Shown: positions 1 to 10,010 of the stretch, in pieces
Position numbering within the stretch: position 1 is the first letter of the stretch
Layout: every line of letters begins with the position of its first letter
Source: an uncultured Gammaproteobacteria bacterium
GTDB taxonomy: Bacteria > Pseudomonadota > Gammaproteobacteria > Steroidobacterales > UBA11654
Assembly (NCBI GenBank): GCA_902595845.1
Contig: CACJRN010000005.1
Coordinates: 1-64,000 of the forward strand
Reading direction: 5' to 3'
Length of the DNA: 64,000 nucleotides
Notes under the pieces: generated by a model
The model's input: only the letters and a program-made list of their open reading frames with translations
Database searches by the model: none
Told to the model about the DNA's origin: nothing
Position numbers and translations under genes: made by a program

Positions 1-9
1 GGAGCGATA

Positions 10-1005
10 ATGAAAAAACTAGAATACGTATGGCTGGATGGATATCAGCCAGAACCAATGATGAGGAGCAAAGTTAAGGTTATTGATGGAGAAATTCCAG
101 GAAATAGCGGCTCTGATTTACCAGATTGGTCTTTTGATGGTTCGTCAACACAACAAGCAGAAGGCGGCGACTCTGATTGTATACTCAAGCCAGTAACAAC
201 TTATCCAGGGCCACTGCATTCAGATAGTTTGGTGATGTGTGAAGTAATGTCACCAGACAAGTCTCCACACCCTTCCAATACAAGAAATGCATGCATTGAT
301 CTTCTCTCAGATGAGTGGTGGTTTGGCTTTGAGCAAGAGTATTTTTTCACCAACCCTGAGGATGGAACAATTCTTGGTTGGGAAGATGGAACGCCAAGAC
401 CGCAAGGAGATTATTATTGTGGTGTTGGTGCTGGAGATGTTTATGGCAGAGAGATTTCTCAAGCACATATGGATGCGTGCATAGATGCCGGCATTAAAAT
501 TACCGGAACCAATGCAGAAGTTGCGTTAGGCCAATGGGAATACCAATGTTTTGGAAAGGGTCTGAAAGCGGCAGACGATCTTTGGATGAGCAGATATCTT
601 CTTCATCTTGTAGCAGAAGAGTTTGGTGTTGCAGTTAACACCCATCCAAAACCTCAAGAAGGTGATTGGAACGGGTCTGGAATGCATACCAATTTCTCAA
701 ATGATGAAATGAGAAACTCTGGCTCGGAAGAGCTTATGAACTCATTGTGTGAAAAGCTTGGAGCCGTGCATGAGGAAGGTATCAGCAACTATGGTTCAGA
801 TAACGAAAAAAGGCTGACCGGAAATCATGAAACACAAAGCATTGATACATTCTCCTATGGGGTGAGCGATAGAGGTGCAAGCATTCGGATTCCTATCTAT
901 ACAGTTGAGAATGACTGGAATGGTTATCTAGAAGACAGAAGACCTGCTTCAAATGCAGATCCATACAGAATCATTTCGCATATTGTTGGTACGCTGACAA
1001 AATAA
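10..1005 (+). CDS. glnII: Glutamine synthetase, short GSII (eukaryotic-like) type
   Basis: 331 aa; YVWLDGYQPEP, DWSFDGSSTQQAEGGDSDCILKP, WFGFEQEYF, NGSGMHTNFS, ASIRIP motifs typical of GSII. Confidence 0.93.
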   Translation: MKKLEYVWLDGYQPEPMMRSKVKVIDGEIPGNSGSDLPDWSFDGSSTQQAEGGDSDCILKPVTTYPGPLHSDSLVMCEVMSPDKSPHPSNTRNACIDLLSDEWWFGFEQEYFFTNPEDGTILGWEDGTPRPQGDYYCGVGAGDVYGREISQAHMDACIDAGIKITGTNAEVALGQWEYQCFGKGLKAADDLWMSRYLLHLVAEEFGVAVNTHPKPQEGDWNGSGMHTNFSNDEMRNSGSEELMNSLCEKLGAVHEEGISNYGSDNEKRLTGNHETQSIDTFSYGVSDRGASIRIPIYTVENDWNGYLEDRRPASNADPYRIISHIVGTLTK

Positions 1006-1022
1006 AGCGAAGCATTCTGAGT

Positions 1023-1051
1023 ATTAAAGGCCTCTTTATGGGGCCTTTAAT
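1023..1051. terminator. Inverted repeat between convergent glnII and pyrD, possible terminator
   Basis: Perfect 10-bp IR ATTAAAGGCC / GGCCTTTAAT with 9-nt loop; T-tract is weak. Confidence 0.5.
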
Positions 1052-1982
1052 CTTTAATGAGGCTTCCAACCAACTCATTAAGGCTACTAAGACCTTGAGC
1101 GACAAGATATTTTTCGAGCCCTTCATTGATTTTATTGCAAATCAAGGGGTCAATAAACAATGCAGTCCCGATACCTATTGTAGAAGCGCCAGCAATGATG
1201 AATTCAAGCGCATCTTCAACAGTGCTGATGCCACCCTGACCCATGATCGGAATATTTTGGGGCCCGGCAACCTCATAAACTTGCATGACTTTTTGAAGGG
1301 CTATTGGCTTGATGGCGGGCCCTGAGAGGCCTCCCGATGTATTGCCTAAAACAGGACGCTTGCTTTCAATGTCAATGGCCATTCCAGTAATGGTGTTAAT
1401 CACTGATAAGGCATCGCTTCCAGCATCAATGCATTTTCTGGCGCTTTCTTTTATATCAGCCTGGTTAGGAGAAAGTTTTGTAATGATCGGCTTGGATGTT
1501 ACAGCCTTGCAGGCCTCAACGACTTGTGCAGACATTTCAGGATCATTTCCAAACTCCATGCCACCTTTTTTTACATTAGGACAAGATATATTTAATTCGA
1601 TCGCACTGATGTTTGATTGGTCAAATATTCTGCAGACCTCAATATATTCATCAATGGTAGAGCCTGATACATTTGCAATGAAGTGAGTTTCAAAAGGTTC
1701 GAGTGATGGCAAGATGTTTTCTACAACCTCATGCGCACCAGGATTTTGTAAGCCAATCGAGTTAAGCATTCCAGACGGAGTTTCATAAACCCGATGTGGG
1801 ACATTGCCTAGACGAGGCTCCAATGTGGTGCCTTTTAGAACTGCTCCACCAATGTCAGCATTCGAAAAACCCTCTAGTCTTGTGTATTCATCACCAAAGC
1901 CCACACAGCCTGAAAGTAAAACAATAGGAGAGGCTAGGTCGAGCCCCAAGAATTCTGTTGTTATTGTATTTTTGTTGGCCAT
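1047..1982 (-). CDS. pyrD: Dihydroorotate dehydrogenase, class 1 (1B-like)
   Basis: ELNISCPNVKKGG, NTSGGLSGPAIKPIAL, GQGGISTVEDALEFIIAGAS motifs. Confidence 0.88.
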   Translation of the reverse strand: MANKNTITTEFLGLDLASPIVLLSGCVGFGDEYTRLEGFSNADIGGAVLKGTTLEPRLGNVPHRVYETPSGMLNSIGLQNPGAHEVVENILPSLEPFETHFIANVSGSTIDEYIEVCRIFDQSNISAIELNISCPNVKKGGMEFGNDPEMSAQVVEACKAVTSKPIITKLSPNQADIKESARKCIDAGSDALSVINTITGMAIDIESKRPVLGNTSGGLSGPAIKPIALQKVMQVYEVAGPQNIPIMGQGGISTVEDALEFIIAGASTIGIGTALFIDPLICNKINEGLEKYLVAQGLSSLNELVGSLIKD

Positions 1983-1991
1983 ACTGGTTGT

Positions 1992-2456
1992 GTGTTCAAT
2001 ATTGTACTACATCAACCCGAAATTCCACCCAACACAGGAAATATTATTAGGCTGTGTGCAAATACTGGGTCCAAATTGCATTTGATACACCCATTGGGTT
2101 TTGTAATGTCTAAAAAAAATCTTGAAAGAGCTGCGCTTGATTATGTCGAGGGTGTCGAGATTATTCATCATAAAAACTTCGAAGCATTCTTAAAAACAAC
2201 TCAATTAAGAAGTTACTACTCAGTATCGACAAAGGGAGAGTCGATGATGAAAGATACGAGCATAAAAGTAGGAGACTATCTTATGTTTGGGAGCGAAACA
2301 AAAGGCTTACCGAAAGAGTGCCTCACACATAAAAAATGCCAAAAAGTGATAAGAATTCCAATGGCGGATGGATCTCGAAGCTTAAACCTTTCGAACTCTG
2401 TTGCGATTATTTTGTATTATGCCCTAGGGCAAAATGATTTTATTGGGCTTTCTTAG
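1992..2456 (+). CDS. trmL: tRNA (cytidine(34)-2'-O)-methyltransferase
   Basis: MFNIVLHQPEIPPNTGNIIRLCANTG; SpoU-type FGSETKGLP and IPM..SRSLNLSNSVAI motifs. Confidence 0.93.
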   Translation: MFNIVLHQPEIPPNTGNIIRLCANTGSKLHLIHPLGFVMSKKNLERAALDYVEGVEIIHHKNFEAFLKTTQLRSYYSVSTKGESMMKDTSIKVGDYLMFGSETKGLPKECLTHKKCQKVIRIPMADGSRSLNLSNSVAIILYYALGQNDFIGLS

Positions 2457-3451
2457 TCTTCAAAACGAAGCGGTCTATTCATTAGTTCAATGCCCGCGTC
2501 TTTTGCCGACATATTTTCAAAAAGTATTCTGTATATCTTTGTTGTAATCGGAAACTGATCATCATTGATCATCCCAGCATTAAATAAAGCACTTACAGCA
2601 TGCACGCCTTCAGGGACACCATTGCTGATTTCCTTAAAGCTATCAAGACTTCCTCCTCCTCCTATATGCATTCCGAGCTGTCTATTTCTTGATTGATCAT
2701 CTGTTGCACTTAAAACCAGATCACCAATTCCTGATAAACCAGAAAAAGTTTTTTCATTTGCACCCATAGTTTTTCCTAGCGCCCTCATTTCCTCAGCGCC
2801 TCTTGTGATCAATGCAGCTCTGGCGTTTGCACCCATTTTCATCGCATCGGAGATGCCAGATGCAATTGCAATAATATTTTTTAGGCTTCCTCCAAGCTGA
2901 ACCCCTATCGGGTCAGAAGAGATATAAACTCTAAGGCTCTCATTTGACATTTTTTTAGCCAGGTTGGCTGGATCCTTGATTGTATCTGTGGCTAGTGTGA
3001 TTGCAGCAGGTTTGCTGAGTGACAGCTCTTCAGCAAAAGTAGGCCCAGACAAAACACCATGCTCTATTGCCATTCCATAGTGTTGAGAGACAATTTCTGA
3101 TAAAAGCGCACCGCTTTCAAGATCAAAACCTTTTGTCGCCCAAAGTACTTTGAATGATTGGGATGGGCTGCTAAGCAAAGATAAAGCTTTCGTAAAATAT
3201 GGGCTTTTAACACAAATAACAACACAGTCGACTTTATCAAGCATGTCTTCAGTGAAGCCTGTCACTTGAATTTCATCCGACAGATTTATTCCTGAGAGAT
3301 ATTTTTCATTTCGTCTTGTGGAAGCAATCTTTGAAAGATTCTCCTGGTCAAAAGAACTTAAAAAAACTTCATTGCCGGACTTATTTAATTGAATTGAAAG
3401 GGCGGTTCCCCAAGCGCCAGCACCAAAGACCAAAAAAGAAGCGTTAGACAT
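2453..3451 (-). CDS. gpsA: NAD(P)-dependent glycerol-3-phosphate dehydrogenase
   Basis: FGAGAWGTALSIQL, VLSGPTFAEEL, GGSLKNIIAIASG, SGIGDLVLSATDDQSRNRQLG. Confidence 0.96.
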   Translation of the reverse strand: MSNASFLVFGAGAWGTALSIQLNKSGNEVFLSSFDQENLSKIASTRRNEKYLSGINLSDEIQVTGFTEDMLDKVDCVVICVKSPYFTKALSLLSSPSQSFKVLWATKGFDLESGALLSEIVSQHYGMAIEHGVLSGPTFAEELSLSKPAAITLATDTIKDPANLAKKMSNESLRVYISSDPIGVQLGGSLKNIIAIASGISDAMKMGANARAALITRGAEEMRALGKTMGANEKTFSGLSGIGDLVLSATDDQSRNRQLGMHIGGGGSLDSFKEISNGVPEGVHAVSALFNAGMINDDQFPITTKIYRILFENMSAKDAGIELMNRPLRFED

Positions 3452-3907
3452 TTAATTTTTTGTCTGTTGCTCTTGCTCTTCTTTTGCTTGAGCATAAAGT
3501 GCTTCAAAGCTAATGGGTTGAAGGTTGAGGGCAGGAAAACCTCCTTTGGCAACCATAGAGGAGAGCATTTCTCTGGCATATGGGAATAGTGTAGAGGGAC
3601 AATATACAGCTATAAGGTCCTTGATTTCCTGATCGTCATATCCGTTCATTACAAACACACCGGATTGTTCAACCTCAGCAATGAACATAGTTTTCTCTCC
3701 ATAACTGGCTTCTGCTTTTATTGTTAGAGAAACATCGTATGAGTTTTCTCCAATTTTATTATGGGTATTTGAGAGATTGATCTTTGTTTCGGGCTGGATG
3801 TTTTCTTCCATAAACACCCCAGGACTATTTGGCGCCTCAAAAGACACATCTTTCACATAAATGGTTTGTATTGCTACTGTTTTTTGCTCTTGATTATTTT
3901 CTGTCAT
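3452..3907 (-). CDS. secB: Protein-export chaperone SecB
   Basis: IQTIYVKDVSFEAPNSP, FPYAREMLSSMVAKGGFPALNLQPISF; start trimmed to MTENNQ. Confidence 0.95.
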   Translation of the reverse strand: MTENNQEQKTVAIQTIYVKDVSFEAPNSPGVFMEENIQPETKINLSNTHNKIGENSYDVSLTIKAEASYGEKTMFIAEVEQSGVFVMNGYDDQEIKDLIAVYCPSTLFPYAREMLSSMVAKGGFPALNLQPISFEALYAQAKEEQEQQTKN

Positions 3908-4311
3908 GATTGCTCCGAAGTAGTAGGAAGAGAGGCTCTTTCCCATTCAATTATTCCACCTTTGATGTAAAAGACCTGCTCAATATTTTTTTGACGAAGG
4001 TCGAGGCTACTTTTTTTGCTTGTCCCTCCAGTATCACACACCAGAAGCACAGGTTTTTTCATAGAACCCGCCTTATTAAGAATGTCCTCAGCCGTAGTAT
4101 TTTGAGAGTCTATCAAATGTTTTTTTTCAAACTCAGCCTGATTTCTTAGATCGAAAATAACGGCATTCTGATTGATTAGTTGCACTGCTTGCAATGGAGA
4201 TAAGCCAGAAATATTACCCTCTTTTATTTTTAGCTCATTGAATATTGCTAATAGAAAAACGAATATCGTTAAACTTACAAGAATCAAATTTTCGTTTACA
4301 AAGTCCATCAC
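3904..4311 (-). CDS. Rhodanese-like domain protein with N-terminal TM helix
   Basis: AVIFDLRNQAEFEKKHLIDSQN; VLLVCDTGGTSKKS; adjacent to secB. Confidence 0.8.
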   Translation of the reverse strand: MMDFVNENLILVSLTIFVFLLAIFNELKIKEGNISGLSPLQAVQLINQNAVIFDLRNQAEFEKKHLIDSQNTTAEDILNKAGSMKKPVLLVCDTGGTSKKSSLDLRQKNIEQVFYIKGGIIEWERASLPTTSEQS

Positions 4312-4727
4312 TAAATTTCTGCAGCTATCCTCTTTGCAATAGATTCAAGCTTTTCAGGTTTCTCCATTTCATAACCATGGTTTTTATTAGGCGCGCCATT
4401 ATAAACCGGAATGATGTGCATATGGTAATGAAATACCGTTTGCCCTGCATCAGGACCATTGAACTGTTTAACGATTAGACCAGATGGACTTAGAGCTTTT
4501 TTCATTGCATGCGATATGAGCTTTGTTGTTTTAATGACCTCCTTTAGGTACTCTTCGCTTAGATCAAAGATATTTTCTGCAGGTGATTTTGGCACAACCA
4601 ATACATGCCCATCCGACATTGGCATTATATCCATAAAAACGATTGTAGATTCATTCTCATAAACCTTATGACACGGCATCTCACCCCTTAAAATTTTCGC
4701 AAAAACATTTTCATCATCGTAAGACAT
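4311..4727 (-). CDS. HIT family hydrolase
   Basis: HYHMHIIPVY histidine triad; VFAKILRGEMPCHKVYE. Confidence 0.92.
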   Translation of the reverse strand: MSYDDENVFAKILRGEMPCHKVYENESTIVFMDIMPMSDGHVLVVPKSPAENIFDLSEEYLKEVIKTTKLISHAMKKALSPSGLIVKQFNGPDAGQTVFHYHMHIIPVYNGAPNKNHGYEMEKPEKLESIAKRIAAEI

Positions 4728-4731
4728 GCTG

Positions 4732-5028
4732 CTAGTCTACTCCCTCGAATATACCGATATCATAAATTCCCGTACCTTCTCTTTTGTGCTTTATTGATTG
4801 ATATTCTTCAGATGCCCAAAAATTATCGATACATTCTTTGTTTGGAAACTTCGCTATGATAGCCGTTTTTCCATCCAACAAGCTTCCTTCTACTACTTTG
4901 TTGATTGGCCCCCTCACAACATAGTGGCCCCCGTTTTCTTCAATAAGCTTTGCTGAAACATCAGCATACTCACTTAAAGCCTCGCTAAAGTTTGTGATTT
5001 CACAAATTGACACCAAATAAACAGACAT
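4732..5028 (-). CDS. DUF1330 family protein
   Basis: 98 aa; YVVRGPINKVVEGSLLDGKTAIIAKFPNKECIDNFWASEEYQSIKHKR. Confidence 0.8.
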   Translation of the reverse strand: MSVYLVSICEITNFSEALSEYADVSAKLIEENGGHYVVRGPINKVVEGSLLDGKTAIIAKFPNKECIDNFWASEEYQSIKHKREGTGIYDIGIFEGVD

Positions 5029-5126
5029 AAAATCCCCTTTTTAATTAAATATAACAAATCACAGACCGCATGCCTTTAGAAATAAGCGCTGTCAATTCAG
5101 CCCCTTTGTGTTTAGAGTACGCTCAT

Positions 5127-5663
5127 ATGCAATATGACTACAAATACTGCCCAATTTGTAAAAACGAATTGACCACAAGCGAAGAAGGAGGTCTTGAGAG
5201 AAAGAGATGCTCTGATCGAGAATGTGAATTTGTGTTGTGGAATAATCCGACACCGGTTCTTGCAGCGGTTGCACATAGAAATGACGAAGTTGTTCTGGTC
5301 CAATCAATAGGCTGGCCTGTCCATTGGTTTAGTCTTATCACTGGATTTATGGAGGCAGGAGAAAGCCCTGAAGAAGGAATAGCAAGAGAAGTAAAAGAGG
5401 AAATTGGCTTGGATTGCAAAGTTGGTGAATTATTGGGCGTATATGAGTTTATTCAAATGAATCAGATCATCATTGCTTACGATGTTATTTTGTCTGAGGG
5501 CGAGATCATAATCGATAGGGAAGAACTGGTTGATTTTAAGACCATTAGGTCAGGCGAGCTCAGGCCCTGGCCAAGCGGAACAGGCCAAGCAGTAAAAAAA
5601 TGGCTTTCCCAGAGAGGCATCGAGAATAAAGAGCTTGAATTTAAAAAGCTCAAAAAAAGCTGA
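5127..5663 (+). CDS. NUDIX hydrolase with N-terminal zinc ribbon
   Basis: CPICKNEL...CSDRECEF; Nudix box GFMEAGESPEEGIAREVKEEIGL; start probably MQYDYKYCPIC. Confidence 0.9.
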   Translation: MQYDYKYCPICKNELTTSEEGGLERKRCSDRECEFVLWNNPTPVLAAVAHRNDEVVLVQSIGWPVHWFSLITGFMEAGESPEEGIAREVKEEIGLDCKVGELLGVYEFIQMNQIIIAYDVILSEGEIIIDREELVDFKTIRSGELRPWPSGTGQAVKKWLSQRGIENKELEFKKLKKS

Positions 5664-5665
5664 CC

Positions 5666-7156
5666 CTATCCGGAGTCTTCACCCCTTGTTTTTCCAATGA
5701 GGAAAGAAACCACGATCAACGCAATTGCAATGATGACATAGTATTGAACCATGAACCCAAATACAGGCGAAATGCTATCAAGACCTTCGACCAACGCATC
5801 CCCGCCAAGCAAGCCAGCCAAAACACCGCCTATTGCAGATGCTGTGAACCAGAGCCCAAACATCTGCCCCACATATTTTTTTGGAGAGTGTCTTGAGAAA
5901 GCAGCTAGGCCAACAGGAGAAAGAGCAAGCTCGCCCCATGTTTGAATAAGGTAGGTCAAAATCAGCCAACGCATATTGACTGGCGACGAAACAAGTGCCA
6001 ACTCAACAGCATACAACATGACGACAAAGCTAAGCGCCATTAAGAGGAGTCCGAAAGCAAACTTAATTGGAAGCGAAGGGTTAAGGTTTTTACGAGCAAG
6101 GTGTGTCCACATACCGGCAAAAATAGGAGCAAAAATTACCACAAAGATTGGGTTTGCAAATTGTAACCAACCAATCGGGATGACGTAACCAGAAACCGAA
6201 AGATCAGTATAGTCTCTCGCAAATATACTCAAAGAGCTTGCCGATTGGTCAAACCCAGACCAAAAAGCAGCTGCGCCGACAAAAAGAAGACCGAGGAGAA
6301 TGACATTCTTCTTCTCTTCCTTTGTGAGCCCAGCAAAAAAATACAAGTATAAAAAGTAAGTGCCTGCCACAAATGAAAGGAAGTAATAGAAGCCTTCAGC
6401 AAATGCTCTGGCATTTATTGTGTAGAGACCCATTAGGCCGGCAATGATAACAACGCTAGTTATAGCCAAGCTTATTTTTGACCACTGTATAAGACGAGAC
6501 CGTCTATGATCATCCATTGAGTTTGGTTCTGCTCCGGCAGCACCCAATAAGTGCCTAGTTTTGATGAACTGGATGACGCCAAATGTCATACCAACACCAG
6601 CGGCCCCAAAGCCCCAATGCCACCCTATTCTTTCGCCGAGATATGAGCAAATTAAAAAACCCAATGTCGAGCCAATATTAATGGCCATGTAAAAGACGTA
6701 GTATCCATTTTCTCTTCTGTCATCTTCATCCGAATACAGTTTACCTACGATTGTCGAGATGTTTCCCTTCAGCAAGCCGGTTCCAATAACAACGAATATC
6801 AAACCAAGAAAGAATGTTTGATCAATGGGTATTGCAAGCGTGAAATGACCCAGCATGATAATGATTGCACCAATTAGAACTGCTTTTTGATGCCCCAAGA
6901 TATTATCTGCAAGCCAACCACCTGGAATAACAATAAAGTAAACCATCCCAACATAAATTCCATAAATTGCCTGCGCTTCAAGGCTTGACCAACCGAGACC
7001 CGGGTTAAAGCCGGTTGCAGCTCCAGTCATGTAAAGCACGAGCAAGGCCCTCATACCGTAGTAGGACATTCGTTCCCACATTTCAGTTAGAAAAAGTGTT
7101 CTCAGGCCTATAGGATGCCCAAAAAAAGTATCATTATGAGTCGATGCTTGGTTCAT
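5666..7156 (-). CDS. POT-family proton-dependent peptide transporter
   Basis: FFGHPIGLRTLFLTEMWERMSYYGMRALLVLYM; KGNISTIVGKLY; multiple TM segments. Confidence 0.93.
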   Translation of the reverse strand: MNQASTHNDTFFGHPIGLRTLFLTEMWERMSYYGMRALLVLYMTGAATGFNPGLGWSSLEAQAIYGIYVGMVYFIVIPGGWLADNILGHQKAVLIGAIIIMLGHFTLAIPIDQTFFLGLIFVVIGTGLLKGNISTIVGKLYSDEDDRRENGYYVFYMAINIGSTLGFLICSYLGERIGWHWGFGAAGVGMTFGVIQFIKTRHLLGAAGAEPNSMDDHRRSRLIQWSKISLAITSVVIIAGLMGLYTINARAFAEGFYYFLSFVAGTYFLYLYFFAGLTKEEKKNVILLGLLFVGAAAFWSGFDQSASSLSIFARDYTDLSVSGYVIPIGWLQFANPIFVVIFAPIFAGMWTHLARKNLNPSLPIKFAFGLLLMALSFVVMLYAVELALVSSPVNMRWLILTYLIQTWGELALSPVGLAAFSRHSPKKYVGQMFGLWFTASAIGGVLAGLLGGDALVEGLDSISPVFGFMVQYYVIIAIALIVVSFLIGKTRGEDSG

Positions 7157-7907
7157 CGTTTTCTTTCTCCTCTTTATTGTTTTTTACAAGAATCCTAGAC
7201 AATAGGATGCCACATTCATAGAGCAAGTAAACAGGCACAGCCAGTAATGTTTGCGAGATTACATCCGGCGGCGTGATGAGCATTCCAACTGTGAATGCAC
7301 CCAGTAAAACATAAGCTCTGCTTGCAGCAAGCCCTTCAACAGAGGCTAATCCAGACCACACGAGTATAACAGTTGCGATTGGGACCTCGAAGGCCATCCC
7401 AAAAGCAAAAAATAGAACAAGAACAAAATCCAAGTAGCTTGATATATCGGTCATTACAGAAACACCCTCTGGTGCCGCAGAAGTAAAAAAACCGAACATC
7501 AATGGAAATACAACCCAGTATGCAAAAAGAGCCCCAGCGTAAAACAACAAAACGCTTGAGACCATCAGCGGTATTGCAAATTTTTTCTCATTTTCATAAA
7601 GGCCCGGAGCAGTGAATGCCCACATTTGAAAAAGAACAACAGGCATCGCTAAAAAAAGCGCCGCAAAAATCGTGGTCTTAAATGGTGTCAAAAAGGGTGA
7701 AGCCACTTGGGTTGCAATCATCGTTGAGCCTTCAGGTAATTGGTTCATTAATGGCATGGCTATTTGAGAGAAAACAAAATCCGCAAATGGTGCAAGACAA
7801 ATGAATAAGACCAATACGGCGCTACCAGCTTTAATTAGTCTAGACCTCAATTCAATCAAATGAGATACAAGGCTCTCTTCTTTTAAGTCTTCAGTTTGAT
7901 CATTCAT
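7134..7907 (-). CDS. tatC: Sec-independent protein translocase TatC
   Basis: LVSHLIELRSRLIKAG; FQMWAFTAPGLYENEKKF; AFGMAFEVPI. Confidence 0.96.
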   Translation of the reverse strand: MNDQTEDLKEESLVSHLIELRSRLIKAGSAVLVLFICLAPFADFVFSQIAMPLMNQLPEGSTMIATQVASPFLTPFKTTIFAALFLAMPVVLFQMWAFTAPGLYENEKKFAIPLMVSSVLLFYAGALFAYWVVFPLMFGFFTSAAPEGVSVMTDISSYLDFVLVLFFAFGMAFEVPIATVILVWSGLASVEGLAASRAYVLLGAFTVGMLITPPDVISQTLLAVPVYLLYECGILLSRILVKNNKEEKENDEPSIDS

Positions 7908-8128
7908 TCTTTTTCTTGGTCTTTGTCCTGCTCTTGAGGAACTTCAGGCCTTAGAGGCGCCAGCTCAATTTCTTGCCGCATCTGTCTTGAAAAGGAATTG
8001 ACCATTGATCTGGCCCTACCGAGATAGTTCCCGATTTTAATAGCTACTTCTGGAAGTTTATTTGGGCCAAGTACAAGCAACCCTAGGACACAAAGGACCA
8101 GCATTTCCCAAAAACCAATATCAAACAT
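7904..8128 (-). CDS. tatB: Sec-independent protein translocase TatB
   Basis: MFDIGFWEMLVLCVLGLLVLGPNKLPEV. Confidence 0.92.
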   Translation of the reverse strand: MFDIGFWEMLVLCVLGLLVLGPNKLPEVAIKIGNYLGRARSMVNSFSRQMRQEIELAPLRPEVPQEQDKDQEKE

Positions 8129-8134
8129 AACCGA

Positions 8135-8374
8135 TTAATCGTTTTTAGTTTCGCCGCTTTCTTCTTCGTTTTCTTCAGGGTCTTTGTTTAGCTCTTCACC
8201 AATCTTTGAAAGGTCAGACTCTGCGCTCTCAGCTTCATTCAAGCCTTTTCTGAAGCTTTTAATGGCACCACCAAGATCTGAGCCAATATTTTTGATTCTT
8301 TTGGTCCCAAAGATTAAGACAACAATCAGTAAAACAATCAAAAGTTGCCAAATGCTTATTCCGCTTACGCCCAT
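8135..8374 (-). CDS. tatA: Sec-independent protein translocase TatA
   Basis: [39 protein letters not shown]. Confidence 0.94.
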   Translation of the reverse strand: MGVSGISIWQLLIVLLIVVLIFGTKRIKNIGSDLGGAIKSFRKGLNEAESAESDLSKIGEELNKDPEENEEESGETKND

Positions 8375-8414
8375 TATTATCTCGCTAAAATATTATGACT
8401 TTTTATCATAACAT

Positions 8415-8858
8415 TTATTTTTTTGAAGCTAATGAAATTGTTATTGGGCCATCATTTATAAGGGAGACTTTCATATCAGCACCAAATACTCCCGATGCTA
8501 CTTTGGTGTAAGCAGAGGAAACATCGTCAACAAATTTTTCAAACATTGGCTTGGCAATATCAGGAGGCATTGCGGTTGAAAAACCTGGTCTATTGCCTCT
8601 CGTTGTATCGGCTGCAAGTGTAAAGTTAGGGACCAGCAAAATATCTCCATTGATATCAGAAATGCTTTTGTTCAGAGCGCCCTTTTCATCATCAAAGATT
8701 CTGATATTGGTTATTTTTCTGACCATGAATGCAAGGTCCTCATCGCTGTCATCTGGCTGAAACCCAACCAGTGCAACAAACCCTTTCTCTATAGACGAAT
8801 GGATCAAATTATCAATCTTCACAGAGGCCTGTGAAACTCTTTGTAGAACAATAATCAT
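8415..8858 (-). CDS. dtd: D-aminoacyl-tRNA deacylase
   Basis: MIIVLQRVSQASVKI; LLVPNFTLAADTTRGNRPGFSTA; GVFGADMKVSLINDGPITI. Confidence 0.95.
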   Translation of the reverse strand: MIIVLQRVSQASVKIDNLIHSSIEKGFVALVGFQPDDSDEDLAFMVRKITNIRIFDDEKGALNKSISDINGDILLVPNFTLAADTTRGNRPGFSTAMPPDIAKPMFEKFVDDVSSAYTKVASGVFGADMKVSLINDGPITISLASKK

Positions 8859-8912
8859 ATATTAAAAATACCATAATTATTAAAGCAGTACCTGCTATCC
8901 TATTGTTTGAAT

Positions 8913-9998
8913 ATGACGAAAAAAATAAAAAGAAGAGATCTCATTTTAGGCACTGGGGCAGCAGCTGTCGCAGCATCTACAAACAGTGTTCGCGCTCAAA
9001 CAAAGAACTATAGGTGGAAAATGGTAACCACTTGGCCACCTAATTTCCCAGGGCTGGGAACAAGTGTTGTCAGAATGGTTAAGAATATCGAAAGAGCCTC
9101 TGGCGGGAGAATAAAGATTAAATTATTTTCTGCTGGTGAGCTGGTACCAGCATTTGAGGTTTTTGACTTTGTATCTAGCGGTGGAGCAGAGCTAGGACAT
9201 GGTGCTGCATATTACTGGAGAGGCAAAAGCGAGGCTGCACAAATTTTCACAACCTTGCCCTTCGGGCTCAATGCAATGGAACTAAATGGGTGGCATTATT
9301 TTGGAGGAGCCCAAGCGCTTTACAGAGAGTTATATGAGCCATTCAATTTAGTGCCATTTCCTTGTGGCAACTCAGGATGTCAAATGGGAGGCTGGTTCAA
9401 AAAACCGATTGATACCATTGAAGATGTCAAAGGTTTGAAAATGAGAATTCCTGGTTTTGGTGGCGAGGTTTTAAGAAGAAATGGTGGAATCCCTGTTGCA
9501 ATGCCCGGAGGAGAAATCTTTACAGCACTCCAAACAGGAACCATTGATGCAGCAGAGTGGATTGGACCATATAATGATCTTGCTTTTGGAATGCACAAGG
9601 TTGCGAATCATTATTATTATCCAGGATGGCACGAAGGAGGACCATCACTTGAATGCATTATTAATAAGGAAGCATTTGAGAGCTTACCTGACGACCTTCA
9701 GGCAATCGTTGAAATTGCAATTCAGTCAACCAATGACACAATGCTTGCAGAGTTTGTTGCCAGAAATGCCTCGGCATTGCAGCAAATTAAGAAAATGAAA
9801 GAAATCGAAATTAAACCCTTCCCGAATGAGGTAATGGAAGCCTTTGAAAATACAACCGATGAAATAATCAAAGAAATTGAAGCTAAAGACCCGCTTTTTT
9901 CAAAAATATTTCAGTCATTTTCAGAGTATAAAAAAACAGCCTCTGAGTGGACAAAAATATCAGAGTACGCATTATTGAAACATAGGTATAAAGATTAG
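8913..9998 (+). CDS. TRAP transporter substrate-binding protein (DctP type) with Tat signal
   Basis: KIKRRDLILGTGAAAVAASTNSVRAQ twin-arginine signal; WKMVTTWPPNFPGLGT; TIDAAEWIGPYND; ATG at 8913 preferred over TTG at 8907. Confidence 0.92.
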   Translation: MTKKIKRRDLILGTGAAAVAASTNSVRAQTKNYRWKMVTTWPPNFPGLGTSVVRMVKNIERASGGRIKIKLFSAGELVPAFEVFDFVSSGGAELGHGAAYYWRGKSEAAQIFTTLPFGLNAMELNGWHYFGGAQALYRELYEPFNLVPFPCGNSGCQMGGWFKKPIDTIEDVKGLKMRIPGFGGEVLRRNGGIPVAMPGGEIFTALQTGTIDAAEWIGPYNDLAFGMHKVANHYYYPGWHEGGPSLECIINKEAFESLPDDLQAIVEIAIQSTNDTMLAEFVARNASALQQIKKMKEIEIKPFPNEVMEAFENTTDEIIKEIEAKDPLFSKIFQSFSEYKKTASEWTKISEYALLKHRYKD

Positions 9999-10010
9999 CC
10001 CTATTTCATT

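Noticed and set aside
1038-1686. Plus-strand ORFs of 95 and 125 aa
   Set aside because: Antisense to pyrD, which has clear family motifs; spurious.
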